A stretch of DNA of 64,000 nt from contig NZ_LMOL01000005.1 of the NCBI RefSeq assembly GCF_001424565.1, positions 133,538-197,537 on the forward strand, written 5' to 3'. The stretch comes from Arthrobacter sp. Leaf141. GTDB lineage: Bacteria > Actinomycetota > Actinomycetes > Actinomycetales > Micrococcaceae. This document shows, one piece after another, positions 40,956 to 49,852 of the stretch (position 1 is the stretch's first letter; the number at the start of each line of letters is the position of its first letter). The notes under the pieces were generated by a model. It had not been told where the DNA came from. It did not search any database and saw only the letters and a program-made list of their open reading frames with translations. A program made the position numbers and the translations under genes.

Positions 40956-43196
40956 CTATTTCAGTCCGGCCCCCGGCAGCAGTTCCTTGGCGCCCACGGA
41001 GTCCGCGATGAAGGCGTAATCCCAGGCCCGCTCGCGCCACTGGACGTACCGGCCGGACGCGCCGCCGTGGCCGCCGTCCATTTCGATCTTCATCACCACC
41101 GGTTCGGATCCGGTGGTGTGGTTCCGCAGTTCCTGCACCCATTTGGCCGGCTCCACGTACAGGACCCGGGTGTCGTTGAAGGAGGTCACAGCAGCGATCC
41201 GCGGGTACGCCACATCACGCACGTTCTCGTATGGGGTGTAGGACTTCATGTACGCGTACACCTCGGGGTCGGTGATGGGATTGCCCCATTCCTCCCACTC
41301 CAGCGCGGACAGCGGCAGCTCCGGATCCAGGATGGTGGTCAGCGCGTCCACAAACGGCACCTGGGCCACCACTGCGGCGTACTTCTCCGGCGCCATGTTG
41401 GCGATGGCACCCATCAGCAGGCCGCCTGCAGAGCCGCCCAGGGCAACAATCCGGGCCGGGTCCACCCAGCCGGAGCCAGCCAGCCAGTCCGTGGCGTCAA
41501 CAAAGTCAGTGAAGGTGTTCTTTTTGGTGAGCTTCTTGCCGTCCTCGTACCAGTGCCGGCCCAGCTCGCCGCCGCCGCGGATGTGCGCGATCACAAACAC
41601 CACGCCGCGGTCCAGCAGGGAGAGCCGGGCAATCCCGAAACCGGGATCCATGCTCATCTCATAGGAGCCGTACCCGTAAACCAGGCCGGCCGCCGTCGAG
41701 TCCCGCGGAACGGCCCTGTGCCGCAGGACCGACAGCGGGATCCTGGTGCCGTCAGCGGCGTCAGCCCATTCCCGGGTTGCCACGTAGTCGCTGCCGTCGT
41801 AGCCGCCCAGCACGGGGCTTTCCTTGCGGAGCAGCAGCTCGCCGGCTGGCAGCTCAGGGGTGGGCAGCACAAAGTCGTAGACACGCGACGGCGTGAAGTA
41901 GGACGTGTAGCCCAGCCGGATCACGGGCGCCGCGTAGTCCGCGCCGCCCACGCCCGCAGTGTAGAGCTCCTCATCAAAGGCCGGCTCCACGGGTGCCTGC
42001 TGGGCCGGCGTGCCCAGCCCGGCCAGCCCCAGCACCTGGACGCGCTCGATGGTGTCCTTCCGGATGGACACCACCAGGTGCGTGGCGGTGAGGCCCGCGC
42101 CGTTGACGCGGACGTGCTCGGACGGTTCGATGACGGTCTGCCAGGTCTGCTCCGCCAGCGGCTTGGCGAGCTCGGCCGGGTCCATGATGGAGACCATCGA
42201 GTTGATGGCACCCCGGTTGTGGGTCAGGAGGATTTGCTCGGACTTTTCGCCGTCCGGTCCTTCAAGCAGAAACGGCTCCGCTTCGTAGAGCACCCGCTCA
42301 TCACGTGAAATGACGGTATGCAGCTGCTGGTCCGGATCATCGAAACGCAGCAGCCGGGTCTCGCTGTATTCCGAGCAGCCGATGCCCAGGACCAGGAAAC
42401 GCCGGTCGGAGGAGAGCTCAAAGCCCAGCCACATGGCGGCGTCGTCCTCCTGGTAGACCACGGTGTCCTGCTCCACCGGGGTGCCCAGGACGTGCACGCG
42501 CACCTGGTACGGGCGCCACGAGTCATCCACCACGGTGTAGAAAATGCGGGTGCCGTCCGGGGAGAAGGAGACCCCGTAAAACACATTCTCGATGACGTCC
42601 GGAAGCGGTTCACCGGTGCGCAGGTCCTTGATGCGGAGAGTGAAGCGTTCGTCGCCGGAGTTGTCCACGGCGTAGGCGTAGAGGTTGCCGTCCACCGTCA
42701 CCGCGGAGCCGCCCACGGAGAAGAAAGGCTGGCCTTCGGCTTCCACGTTGCCATCCAGGAGGACTTCCTCGCCGGGAATGTCCGTCCCTGCCGCCACGGC
42801 GGGCGGGGTCCAGTCAGCCACCTTGTCCGCAGAGTCCGTGGCCTTGACGCGGCACTGGATGCCGTATTCCTTGCCCTCCACGGAGCGGCTGAAATACCAC
42901 CAGCCGTCCTTGCGGTGCGGGACGGAGAGGTCGGTTTCCTGGGTGCGGCCCTTGATCTCCTGGAAGATCGCCTCGCGCAGCGGTTCCTGGTCCGCAGTGA
43001 CGGCTTCCTGGTAGGCGTTCTCAGCCTCCAGGTGGGCCACCACCTCCGCGGATTCCTTGTCCCGGAGCCACTCGTAGTTGTCCACAAACGTGTCCCCATG
43101 ATGGGTCCGCTCCGATGGGACCTTCCTGGCCACCGGCGGTGAAGCCTTGACGGGTGCAGGGGTGCTGGCGGAATCCTGGAGCGGCGTGGAGGTCAT
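40956..43196 (-). CDS. Oligopeptidase B (S9A prolyl oligopeptidase family)
   Basis: A 746-residue cytoplasmic serine peptidase that cleaves short peptides after basic residues. It has an N-terminal beta-propeller with FVDNYEWLRDKES and KEYGIQCR, and a C-terminal hydrolase domain with YGSYEMSMDPGF, the nucleophile in LGGSAGGLLMGAI, FNDTRVLYVEPAKWV (acid region) and the histidine in DGGHGGASGRY. ATG 43196 (MTSTPLQ) matches the family; the longer upstream frame crosses repeat copy 3. Confidence 0.93.
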   Translation of the reverse strand: MTSTPLQDSASTPAPVKASPPVARKVPSERTHHGDTFVDNYEWLRDKESAEVVAHLEAENAYQEAVTADQEPLREAIFQEIKGRTQETDLSVPHRKDGWWYFSRSVEGKEYGIQCRVKATDSADKVADWTPPAVAAGTDIPGEEVLLDGNVEAEGQPFFSVGGSAVTVDGNLYAYAVDNSGDERFTLRIKDLRTGEPLPDVIENVFYGVSFSPDGTRIFYTVVDDSWRPYQVRVHVLGTPVEQDTVVYQEDDAAMWLGFELSSDRRFLVLGIGCSEYSETRLLRFDDPDQQLHTVISRDERVLYEAEPFLLEGPDGEKSEQILLTHNRGAINSMVSIMDPAELAKPLAEQTWQTVIEPSEHVRVNGAGLTATHLVVSIRKDTIERVQVLGLAGLGTPAQQAPVEPAFDEELYTAGVGGADYAAPVIRLGYTSYFTPSRVYDFVLPTPELPAGELLLRKESPVLGGYDGSDYVATREWADAADGTRIPLSVLRHRAVPRDSTAAGLVYGYGSYEMSMDPGFGIARLSLLDRGVVFVIAHIRGGGELGRHWYEDGKKLTKKNTFTDFVDATDWLAGSGWVDPARIVALGGSAGGLLMGAIANMAPEKYAAVVAQVPFVDALTTILDPELPLSALEWEEWGNPITDPEVYAYMKSYTPYENVRDVAYPRIAAVTSFNDTRVLYVEPAKWVQELRNHTTGSEPVVMKIEMDGGHGGASGRYVQWRERAWDYAFIADSVGAKELLPGAGLK

Positions 43197-43279
43197 GGCT
43201 TCAATATATCCACCGGCCCCGACAAACCGGGGCCCGTTCGCTACCGGGTGATCCCAGCCCGCCCCACCCCCGGCCCCCA

Positions 43280-43350
43280 CCCCCGTTGCCCTATCACTTA
43301 TGGCTCCCATTCCGCCTGTTTGACGACCATAGGTGATAGGGCAACGGGGG
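43280..43350. repeat. Family A palindromic repeat, copy 3
   Basis: The left arm is CCCCCGTTGCCCTATCACTT plus ATGG and the right arm (43327-43350) is complementary except for one A/G change. It lies in the divergent region between oligopeptidase B and a small gene. The loop shares GCTCCCATTCC with copy 5. Confidence 0.9.
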
Positions 43351-43426
43351 ATGGAAGGGGTGCCGGGGCCGGGCGTATCCTGTTCGAGCCAAGGCATATC
43401 CGCCCCAGCGTGAGAAGGGAAGCTCC

Positions 43427-43618
43427 ATGACCATCCCGCCCGTGCACGAACCCGAGCCGTTTCCGCCCGAGCCAGGGCCCACCACACCGGACCCGACGCA
43501 GCCCGGCTACCCCGGGCCGCCGTCGCCCGATCCCTTCCACGCCCCGGACCCGCCGGGACCCCTGCCGGTGCCCGACCCCGGCCCGGCACCCTTGCGTCCG
43601 GACCCCACCCGGAGCTGA
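43427..43618 (+). CDS. Small proline-rich protein of unknown function
   Basis: A 63-residue product composed mainly of Pro, Asp, Glu and Gly (PEPFPPEPGPTTPDPTQPG), with no hydrophobic segment. The ATG at 43427 has a GAGAAGGGAAG ribosome site and the frame ends exactly at a hairpin shared with nnrD, which supports it being a real gene. Composition alone cannot indicate a function. Confidence 0.55.
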   Translation: MTIPPVHEPEPFPPEPGPTTPDPTQPGYPGPPSPDPFHAPDPPGPLPVPDPGPAPLRPDPTRS

Positions 43619-43644
43619 CACGCCCGGAGCCGGGCGCCTGTCAG
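43615..43644. terminator. Hairpin at the meeting point of two convergent genes
   Basis: CTGACACGCCCGG pairs with CCGGGCG-CC-TGTCAG around AG. It overlaps the stop codons of both the small proline-rich gene and nnrD. Confidence 0.6.
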
Positions 43645-44543
43645 GTGTTGAGTTCCAGCATCAGGGCGGGTAACTCGCCCGCCAGCTCGCCCGCCAGGAA
43701 TCCCAGCGGGCCCAGCCTGCTGGCCAGGCGGTCTGCGGCGGCCGCATGCAAATGTGTCCCCCAGCAGGCCGCCTGGGCGCCGGTGGTGCCGCGGGCGCGC
43801 AGGCCCGCGATCGCGCCCGCCAGCACGTCTCCGCTGCCGGAGGTGCCCAGGCCCCCGTACCCTGTGGTGATCTCCCAGAGCCCGCCGTCACTGGCGGCAA
43901 CCACCCCCTGGCAGCTCACCACGGCGCCGAACCTCCGGGCAATCTCCGCGACATCAGCCGGCAGGTCAGCAACGTCCCGGCCCAACAGGATCGCCGCTTC
44001 CGTCGGGTTGGGAGTGAGGATCAGCCGCCCGCGCCACTGATCCGGTGCCTTCTCCAGCCGTGGCAAAGTGCCCAGGGCAAAAGCATCCAGCACGACGGCG
44101 GGACCCCCCTCGGCGGGATCCCCACCAGCGGATTCCTCCCGGGCCAGCACCGCCCGCAGGAGCTCCCCGGCCAGATCCAGATCGTCCAGGCCCGGACCGA
44201 TCAGCACTGCATCGGCCTGGTCCAGGTCCTCGCCGAGGAGTTCCACGCCGTCCGCCGTGACCGACCCGCCGGCTGACTCCGGAAGGGGCACCGTCCCGCA
44301 TTCGGGCAGGGCCACCCCCACCTGGACGGCCGCGGAGGCAGCCACTGCCAACGTCAGCTTTCCCGCTCCCGACCGGAGCGCAGCCCTGCCGGCCAGCAGC
44401 GCGGCGCCCGGTGTTGCACGTGCCCCGCCGATCACCAGCACCGACCCCCGCGAGTACTTGTCCGATCCCGGCGCGGGCAGCGGCCAGTCCCGCAGCAAGG
44501 AGGGGGTCACCGGCGTGGGCCCGGAATCAGCGGGGGCGGACAC
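43641..44543 (-). CDS. nnrD: ADP-dependent NAD(P)H-hydrate dehydratase
   Basis: A ribokinase-fold enzyme that repairs hydrated NAD(P)H using ADP. The 300-residue protein has VLVIGGARATPGAALLAGRAALRSGAGK near the N-terminus, LTPNPTEAAILLG, and the catalytic YGGLGTSGSGDVLAGAIAGL. The epimerase (NnrE) domain is absent, so this is a separate dehydratase. Its first 17 nt overlap the end of the upstream histidine-phosphatase gene. Confidence 0.92.
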   Translation of the reverse strand: MSAPADSGPTPVTPSLLRDWPLPAPGSDKYSRGSVLVIGGARATPGAALLAGRAALRSGAGKLTLAVAASAAVQVGVALPECGTVPLPESAGGSVTADGVELLGEDLDQADAVLIGPGLDDLDLAGELLRAVLAREESAGGDPAEGGPAVVLDAFALGTLPRLEKAPDQWRGRLILTPNPTEAAILLGRDVADLPADVAEIARRFGAVVSCQGVVAASDGGLWEITTGYGGLGTSGSGDVLAGAIAGLRARGTTGAQAACWGTHLHAAAADRLASRLGPLGFLAGELAGELPALMLELNT

Positions 44544-45306
44544 TGGCGTCTCCTGCGTGCTCGGTCACTGATACGCCCTGTTCGCTCAGGTGGCTTGCAT
44601 CATTGAAGCTCTCCAGTGTCCACGGTCCATGTCCTTCCGGCCTGACAAACCGGGTGATGGACGCATTGAACACGGAGGTGCCGGCGGCAAGGTCCAGCAG
44701 TTCCTCCTCCGACATGCCCTCCAGGACATAGCGGCACAACAGGATGACGGCGTCGTGGCAGACCAGCACCACCCGGTGTCCGGTACCGGCCGTGTTCAGT
44801 TCGGCCAGGACGGAGCGCAGCCGCAGGGCCACATCCGCCCACGATTCCCCGCCAGGCGGCCGGTAGTAGAGCTTCCCCAGCCAGAGCCGCCGTTCGGCTT
44901 CCGCCGGGAAGCGTTGCTCCACCCCGTACCGGGTCAGCATGTCCAGGATGCCCAGTTCCCGGTCCCGGAGCCGTTCATCGGTCCGCAGTTGCAGCGGCCA
45001 CCCGGCTTCTTCCACGGCGATCCGGGCGGTTTGCCGGGCCCGGGCATACGGCGAGGACACCACCAGGTCCGGCACCCGGTCAGACGGAAAGCTGGCCAGC
45101 GCGCGGCCCAACGCCGCCGCCTGGTCCCGGCCGGTGCCGGAGAGGCTGACGTCCGCGTCGCGGGCGGGCACGTCGATGACCTCCACCGCCGCCTGGTCCG
45201 CCGCGCTCGCGGCGACGTTGCCTTCGCTCTCGCCGTGCCGGATCAGCAGCAGTTCCACGGCCCCGGCCTGCCGGACCTCCGCGGTCAGCCCGTCGTCGTT
45301 GTTCAT
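44527..45306 (-). CDS. Histidine phosphatase family protein (phosphoglycerate mutase-like)
   Basis: A 259-residue phosphatase with the RHG motif LLIRHGESEGN near residue 22, VVSSPYARARQTARI, and the second catalytic histidine in VLVCHDAVILLCRYVL. The phosphate acceptor is unknown; these enzymes act on sugars, nucleotides or small metabolites. It overlaps nnrD by 17 nt and is surely cotranscribed with it. Confidence 0.9.
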   Translation of the reverse strand: MNNDDGLTAEVRQAGAVELLLIRHGESEGNVAASAADQAAVEVIDVPARDADVSLSGTGRDQAAALGRALASFPSDRVPDLVVSSPYARARQTARIAVEEAGWPLQLRTDERLRDRELGILDMLTRYGVEQRFPAEAERRLWLGKLYYRPPGGESWADVALRLRSVLAELNTAGTGHRVVLVCHDAVILLCRYVLEGMSEEELLDLAAGTSVFNASITRFVRPEGHGPWTLESFNDASHLSEQGVSVTEHAGDASVRPR

Positions 45307-45406
45307 GAAGGTTCACCCCGTTCAAACAGCCCATGCAGGATGCAGGGACACTATTGTGGCCGTACCCATCAGGCCGGACATCAAACGGGGGCTCCCGGGG
45401 GGAGCC

Positions 45407-46489
45407 TTACGGCGCCGTGAGTTCCGCGATCCGGCCGTCCCGCAGCGCAGCACCCACGGCCGCGACCCCGCCGTAATCGGGAAACAGCACCGACTGTCCC
45501 GCCACGAATCCGTCTCCGGCGGTGGGGAGGGTTATGGTCCCGATCGCATTGACGTCCAGGTTCCGCAGGCTGTAGGCCAGAACGGCCACCTGCAATGGGT
45601 CGAAGCCCTTATCCACGGTCAGGCAGCAGCCTGCAAACTCCACCAGGGACCTGACCGCCGTGACATCGTTCAGCGCTCCGCCGGCAGTGAGGCGGGCCAG
45701 GATGGCGCGGACCAGGACCTGCTGGTTGCGGACCCGCTGGAAGTCGCCGTCCACAAAGGCGTAGCGTTCGCGGGCAAACTCCAGGGCGGCCTGCCCGTCC
45801 AGGTGGTTGATCCCGGGAGTGAAGACGTGCCCGGTGTCGTGCGTGGACTGGAACGGCAGCGCCACGGGCACATCGATGCCGCCCAGCCCATCCGTCAGGC
45901 CACGGAATCCGTGGAAGTCCAGCATTACGGTGTGCGCGATCGAGATGCCCAGCAGCGACTCCACGGTCCGTGCCGTCAGGTCGATCCCGCCCACCTCCAG
46001 GGCGGCGTTGATCTTGGCCCCGCCGTAGTCAGGGATCTCCACCCAGAGGTCCCGGTTGATGGACACGAGGGACAGGGACCTCCGGTCGGCAGGGATGTGG
46101 GCCACCATGATGGTGTCCGCCCGGTGGTCGATGGACTCGCCGGTCGCCGCCGTGAACGCGGCCGCCTCCCGAGCGCTGGCGCGGCTGTCACTGCCGATCA
46201 CCAAAACGTTCATGGCAGCGGCCGCCAGGTCCGGGATGGGCTCCGGCGCGGGCGGCGGCAGGGGCACGGCGGGGGAGGGGCCGACGTCGGCCGTTGCCGT
46301 GGGCGATTCGCTGACGGGCAGCGGCAGGTCCTGGGCCGTGACGGGCGGGGTATCCGCGCCGGTCCGGGTGAGGTTGATGGCCGCGACGACGGCCACAACG
46401 GCCAGGGCGACCGCCAGGAGGGCCGCTATCCACCGCCGCCGGTGCAGGGCCAGGGCCAGGCCGCCGGCTGAGCTCATGTCGTCCCCCAC
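45407..46489 (-). CDS. LCP (LytR-CpsA-Psr) family cell-wall transferase
   Basis: A 360-residue membrane-anchored enzyme of the family that ligates polyprenyl-linked glycopolymers to peptidoglycan. It has one N-terminal transmembrane helix (about residues 20-42), a Pro-rich linker, then the LCP core: MNVLVIGSDSR, RADTIMVAHIPADR, SINRDLWVEIPDYGGAKIN and the conserved arginines of FARERYAFVDGDFQRVRNQQ. The start is 46489, or possibly ATG 46477. An LMW phosphatase lies upstream on the same strand, as in polysaccharide loci. Confidence 0.92.
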   Translation of the reverse strand: MGDDMSSAGGLALALHRRRWIAALLAVALAVVAVVAAINLTRTGADTPPVTAQDLPLPVSESPTATADVGPSPAVPLPPPAPEPIPDLAAAAMNVLVIGSDSRASAREAAAFTAATGESIDHRADTIMVAHIPADRRSLSLVSINRDLWVEIPDYGGAKINAALEVGGIDLTARTVESLLGISIAHTVMLDFHGFRGLTDGLGGIDVPVALPFQSTHDTGHVFTPGINHLDGQAALEFARERYAFVDGDFQRVRNQQVLVRAILARLTAGGALNDVTAVRSLVEFAGCCLTVDKGFDPLQVAVLAYSLRNLDVNAIGTITLPTAGDGFVAGQSVLFPDYGGVAAVGAALRDGRIAELTAP

Positions 46490-46589
46490 TTCGCTGTGCA
46501 GTAGTGGGATCAGTGTCCGCCCGGCACGGCCCTTTTGGCTATGGAGTTGGCCAAACTGTCACCTCCGGAACCGGGAAGCAGCCCGCCAA

Positions 46590-46657
46590 CCCCGTTGCGC
46601 TATCACCTATGGTCCTTAAACCGGGGTTTTAGCGACCCGGAGTGATAGGGCAAGTGG
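46590..46657. repeat. Family A palindromic repeat, copy 4 (degenerate)
   Basis: The left arm CCCCGTTGCGCTATCACCTA plus TGG is intact, but the right arm (CCCGGAGTGATAGGGCAAGTGG) has several changes. It lies between two genes of the same strand, LCP and phosphatase. It appears to be a decaying copy. Confidence 0.8.
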
Positions 46658-46659
46658 TC

Positions 46660-47274
46660 CTAGGCGGGGGCGTTCAGCCGGGCGTGCCGCAGGATGGAAA
46701 TGATGGCCGGCGCCAGCTCGTCCTCCATCTGGTGGTACACCTCGGGGGCCCGGCGGTAGGGGTCGATGATGTCGTTTTCCGCACTGTCTCCGGGCAGCGA
46801 CAGGTGCCGTACCCCGGCCGCGCGCGCTGGCAGGGACCGCCACAGGGCTGCGTTGCCGTCGGCAGCGGGTGCGGGGCCCGCCACCTTCGCCGCTGCCCGC
46901 TCGTCCAGCACGTTGAGCATGCGGGCGAACTCGCGGATGGTGAAGGTCCGTTTGAGCATCGAGGCGTCCAGCTGCAGGACCTCGCCGCGGTGCCCGGAGG
47001 TCATGGTGAGCACCAGGTCCACTCCGCGCAGGATCCCGGGGGTCAGTTGGCGGGCGGTGAAACCCTCCGGTTCGCCGCCGTACGTCCGCACCATGTCCGC
47101 CGACAACGGCTGCATCGGATCGCCCACCATGGCCCGGGTTCCGGCGCTGGTCACTTCGAAGCCGCCCGGCACCACCTGGTTCAGCCCGGTCTGCAGCAGC
47201 CGTTCGGCCACCGGCGACCGGCAGATGTTGCCGGTGCAGACGGTCAGGATTCGTACGGGGTCGGACGTGTCCAA
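46660..47274 (-). CDS. Low-molecular-weight protein tyrosine phosphatase
   Basis: A 204-residue phosphatase with the active-site loop VCTGNICRSP (Cys13, Arg19) right at the N-terminus and the acid pair in DIIDPYRRAPEVYHQM at the C-terminus. Family members dephosphorylate tyrosine kinases controlling exopolysaccharide export. The neighbouring LCP gene fits that kind of role. No cognate tyrosine kinase is present in the window. Confidence 0.9.
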   Translation of the reverse strand: MDTSDPVRILTVCTGNICRSPVAERLLQTGLNQVVPGGFEVTSAGTRAMVGDPMQPLSADMVRTYGGEPEGFTARQLTPGILRGVDLVLTMTSGHRGEVLQLDASMLKRTFTIREFARMLNVLDERAAAKVAGPAPAADGNAALWRSLPARAAGVRHLSLPGDSAENDIIDPYRRAPEVYHQMEDELAPAIISILRHARLNAPA

Positions 47275-47422
47275 GGAAATTTCTCGCTCCAGCCGGTGGG
47301 GTCTTTGTTTTTCAACTTAACACGCGGGGGCCCGGCGCCGGCCCACCCGGGCGGGTGCCGCCGTCGTGCCCTCCAGAACCAAGGGCCCCCGAAGCTACCC
47401 ACGGGGGAGCAGGAGGACCATA

Positions 47423-48121
47423 ATGAAGGTAACGCGATCGGACTCAGTCCCGCTTGCCGGGCTGAAGCCGACCCAGGAGGCGGCCCGGATGAAACAGGTA
47501 AGTCCTTATACGTATTCAAGTGCGCTGGGTGACACCGAATGTGTCGCCGGTAGCTTCCGGGTGGAATTGCCCGGTTGGACGTTCACTTGGTCTGACGGCA
47601 TGTACCAGCTGCACGGCTACCAGCGCGGTGAGGTGGTGCCCAGCGTCGCGCTGCTGTTCGCCCACAAACATCCTGATGACCGCGCCAAGTGCCGGGACAT
47701 CGTGACGCAGGTGGCGCAGGACGGCGGATACTTTTGTATGTACCACCGGATCATTGACGCGCGCGGCCGGATCCGGCGGGTGCTGACATCAGGTGACGGC
47801 ATCCTGGACGCGTCCGGGACCGTGGTGGCGCTGGAGGGCATCATGGTGGACCTGACCACCACCCTGCAGCGGGAAACGGAGCAGAGCTCCAGGGACGCGG
47901 TGGCCGGGGCGCTGTCCACCCGCAGCGTGGTGGACCAGGCCTGCGGGATCCTGATGGGCCAGCTGAAGATCTCCGCCGAGAGCGCCTTCAAAGTCCTGGC
48001 CCGCAACAGCAGCCACCGGAACATCAAGCTGGTGGTGGTGGCCACCGAGCTGGTGCAGCTGGCCGGCTCCCCGCAGGCCCACGACTACCTCGATGCTGCG
48101 GTCAGGGCGCTGGCCTCTTAG
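47423..48121 (+). CDS. PAS-ANTAR RNA-binding antiterminator
   Basis: A 232-residue regulator. It has a PAS domain (VELPGWTFTWSDGMYQLHGY through GIMVDLTTTLQRE, about residues 45-155) and a C-terminal ANTAR domain (LSTRSVVDQACGILMGQLKISAESAFKVL). ANTAR proteins bind two-hexaloop RNA hairpins to prevent transcription termination in response to a sensed signal. The ATG at 47423 follows AGGAGGACC. The target RNA is not identifiable; I saw no obvious tandem A-rich loop hairpins next to it. Confidence 0.88.
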   Translation: MKVTRSDSVPLAGLKPTQEAARMKQVSPYTYSSALGDTECVAGSFRVELPGWTFTWSDGMYQLHGYQRGEVVPSVALLFAHKHPDDRAKCRDIVTQVAQDGGYFCMYHRIIDARGRIRRVLTSGDGILDASGTVVALEGIMVDLTTTLQRETEQSSRDAVAGALSTRSVVDQACGILMGQLKISAESAFKVLARNSSHRNIKLVVVATELVQLAGSPQAHDYLDAAVRALAS

Positions 48122-48161
48122 CCGCGCCGGCACAGCATGGAAAACCCCCACCCATCCAAAA

Positions 48162-48175
48162 GTCAGCAGGCTTAC
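48162..48175 (+). promoter_or_regulatory. CTAAGC-NN-GCTTAG motif, copy 4 (alpha/beta hydrolase)
   Basis: GTCAGCAGGCTTAC followed by GAATAAGG, centred 65 nt before the hydrolase ATG. It is the weakest left half of the five, but it keeps AGC-NN-GCTTA and the position. Confidence 0.45.
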
Positions 48176-48233
48176 GAATAAGGGGCATCCGGGTCACCTC
48201 CTGGCCTGGAGCATCCCTACCGAGAGGTAAGCC

Positions 48234-49070
48234 ATGACCGAAGTTACTGCGCATCACGGACTTTTCAAGGACACCAACCTGCACGTTGACGACACCGGCG
48301 GCTCCGGCCGTCCGGTGGTCCTGATCCACGGGTGGCCGCTGTCAGGCGAAGCCTTCAAGGACCAGGTACCTGCCCTCCAGGCGGCCGGCTACCGCGTGGT
48401 CACTTACGACCGGCGCGGTTTCGGCAGGAGTGACAAGCCCATGACCGGGTACACCTACGACACCCTCGCGGAGGACCTGCACGCGGTGGTGGAACAGCTG
48501 GACCTGCAGGATGCCACCCTGGTGGGCTTCTCCATGGGCGGCGGCGAAGTGGCCCGCTACTTCAGCAAATACGGTGCGGACCGGGTCCGCAGCGCAGTCT
48601 TCGCCTCGGCCGTGCCGCCGTACCTGATGCACGGCGAGGACAACCCCGACGGGCCGCTCACCAAGGAGCAGGCTGAGGGAATGACGGCGGACCTGACCAA
48701 GGACCAGGATGCCTTCTATGACGGATTCACCAAGGACTTCTTTTCCGTCGATGGCGTCCTCAAGGTCACCGAGGAGCAGCGCCAGGAAGCCTTGGCGCTC
48801 TGCCGGCAGGCGGATAAAAAGGCCGCGCTCGCCTGCATGGCGGCTTTCGCCGGCACCGACTTCCGGGAGGACCTGCCCAAGGTGGGCGTGCCCGTCCTCG
48901 TCCTGCACGGCGACGGCGACGCCACCGTGCCGCTGGAGGGCTCCGGTGCCCGCACCCATGCAGCACTTTCCAACAGCGAACTGCACGTGATCAAGGATGC
49001 CCCGCACGGCTGCAACGTCAGCCACGCTGACGAGTGGAATGCCGCCGTCGTGAACTTCCTGGCGAAGTAG
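48234..49070 (+). CDS. Alpha/beta hydrolase (non-haem chloroperoxidase-like)
   Basis: A 278-residue hydrolase with HGWPLSGEAF (oxyanion side), the nucleophile Ser100 in VGFSMGGGEVARYF, the acid in LHGDGDATVP and the His in DAPHGCNVSHADEW. This matches the group annotated as cofactor-free haloperoxidases or arylesterases. ATG 48234 follows GAGAGGTAAG. Its CTAAGC-type upstream site suggests stress-linked expression, as for the catalase gene. Confidence 0.9.
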   Translation: MTEVTAHHGLFKDTNLHVDDTGGSGRPVVLIHGWPLSGEAFKDQVPALQAAGYRVVTYDRRGFGRSDKPMTGYTYDTLAEDLHAVVEQLDLQDATLVGFSMGGGEVARYFSKYGADRVRSAVFASAVPPYLMHGEDNPDGPLTKEQAEGMTADLTKDQDAFYDGFTKDFFSVDGVLKVTEEQRQEALALCRQADKKAALACMAAFAGTDFREDLPKVGVPVLVLHGDGDATVPLEGSGARTHAALSNSELHVIKDAPHGCNVSHADEWNAAVVNFLAK

Positions 49071-49093
49071 CACCAGCAACCACAGCAAAAAAA

Positions 49094-49130
49094 TTGTCCC
49101 GCTGTCCGGATGGACGGCGGGACAACTTTT
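49094..49130. terminator. Bidirectional intrinsic terminator
   Basis: TTGTCCCGCTGTCC pairs with GGACGGCGGGACAA around GGAT, with an A-run before and CTTTT after. It is a canonical two-way terminator between the hydrolase and a convergent lipoprotein gene. Confidence 0.9.
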
Positions 49131-49142
49131 GTGCCTGAGGCG

Positions 49143-49778
49143 TCAGGAGTGGTGCTCCACCCAGCAGGCCAGGATGGTGGTGGACAGCTGGTAGGCCAGT
49201 CCGTTGCGGGTGATGGCGTCCGGCCCCAGGGTGGCCGGCAGGTCCGATGCGTCCACCTGGAGCACAAAGTTGTCCTTCTGGAACACGGCGGACCCGTCTG
49301 CCGTTTCGTACGCCGGGAAGCCCAGGTTGGCCAGCCCGGTGATGGGTTTGGCGTCCTTGGCCAGGGCCTGCATGGCGTCGAAGTACTTCAGGGCCGTGGT
49401 CTGGTCCGCTGCTTCCTTCACCGAGATTTCCAGGGCGCCTTCGTCCAGGTGGTAGATGCAGGTGAAGGTACTGTCCGCCCAGCTGTTGATGGTGTGCGGG
49501 TCGGTCTCCAGCTTGAGGATGGTGGTGAGCCGCTCCATCGGCTGGTCACCGCACACCATCTTGGCGGCCTCGCTGGGTCCGTCGGCAGGCCGGGGCGAGG
49601 ACGTTCCGCCGCCGTGGTGCCCGCCGGCGTGGCTTCCGGAGGGGGAGGCGTCTGCGGAGGAAGCAGCGTCCGACGACGGCCCGGTCACCTGCCCCGGGGC
49701 GCCCGCCGCAGCAGCGCAGCCGGAGAGCAGCAGGGACGACAGTGCCAGGGACGCCAGCAGGGGAGCGTGCTTCTTCAT
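49143..49778 (-). CDS. Lipoprotein of unknown function in the sortase locus
   Basis: A 211-residue protein with a lipoprotein signal (LASLALSSLLLSGC, acylated Cys21) and a Ser/Gly/His-rich linker (SGSHAGGHHGGGTSS). A compact C-terminal domain has CGDQPMERLTTILKLETDP, the conserved-looking FTCIYHLDEGALEISVKE and a final CWVEHHS. I recognise no family. ATG 49778 gives a proper signal peptide. It is the third gene after the CHRD surface protein and sortase on the same strand. Confidence 0.75.
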   Translation of the reverse strand: MKKHAPLLASLALSSLLLSGCAAAAGAPGQVTGPSSDAASSADASPSGSHAGGHHGGGTSSPRPADGPSEAAKMVCGDQPMERLTTILKLETDPHTINSWADSTFTCIYHLDEGALEISVKEAADQTTALKYFDAMQALAKDAKPITGLANLGFPAYETADGSAVFQKDNFVLQVDASDLPATLGPDAITRNGLAYQLSTTILACWVEHHS

Positions 49779-49852
49779 GACTCTTCCGTCCTGGCCGCCT
49801 GCCCTGGGGGCGTGCGGCCGGTTGTCAGGCTGGGAAGTCCAGCCCGGGTGGA

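Noticed and set aside
40804..41142. N-terminal extension of the metallophosphoesterase
   Set aside because: The extension is Arg/Gly-rich and antisense to oligopeptidase B. The GTG at 40803 has a ribosome site and precedes the signal peptide.
43280..43350. Interpreting family A hairpins simply as terminators
   Set aside because: Several copies lie between divergent promoters, where there is no transcript end to terminate, and they lack consistent T-runs.
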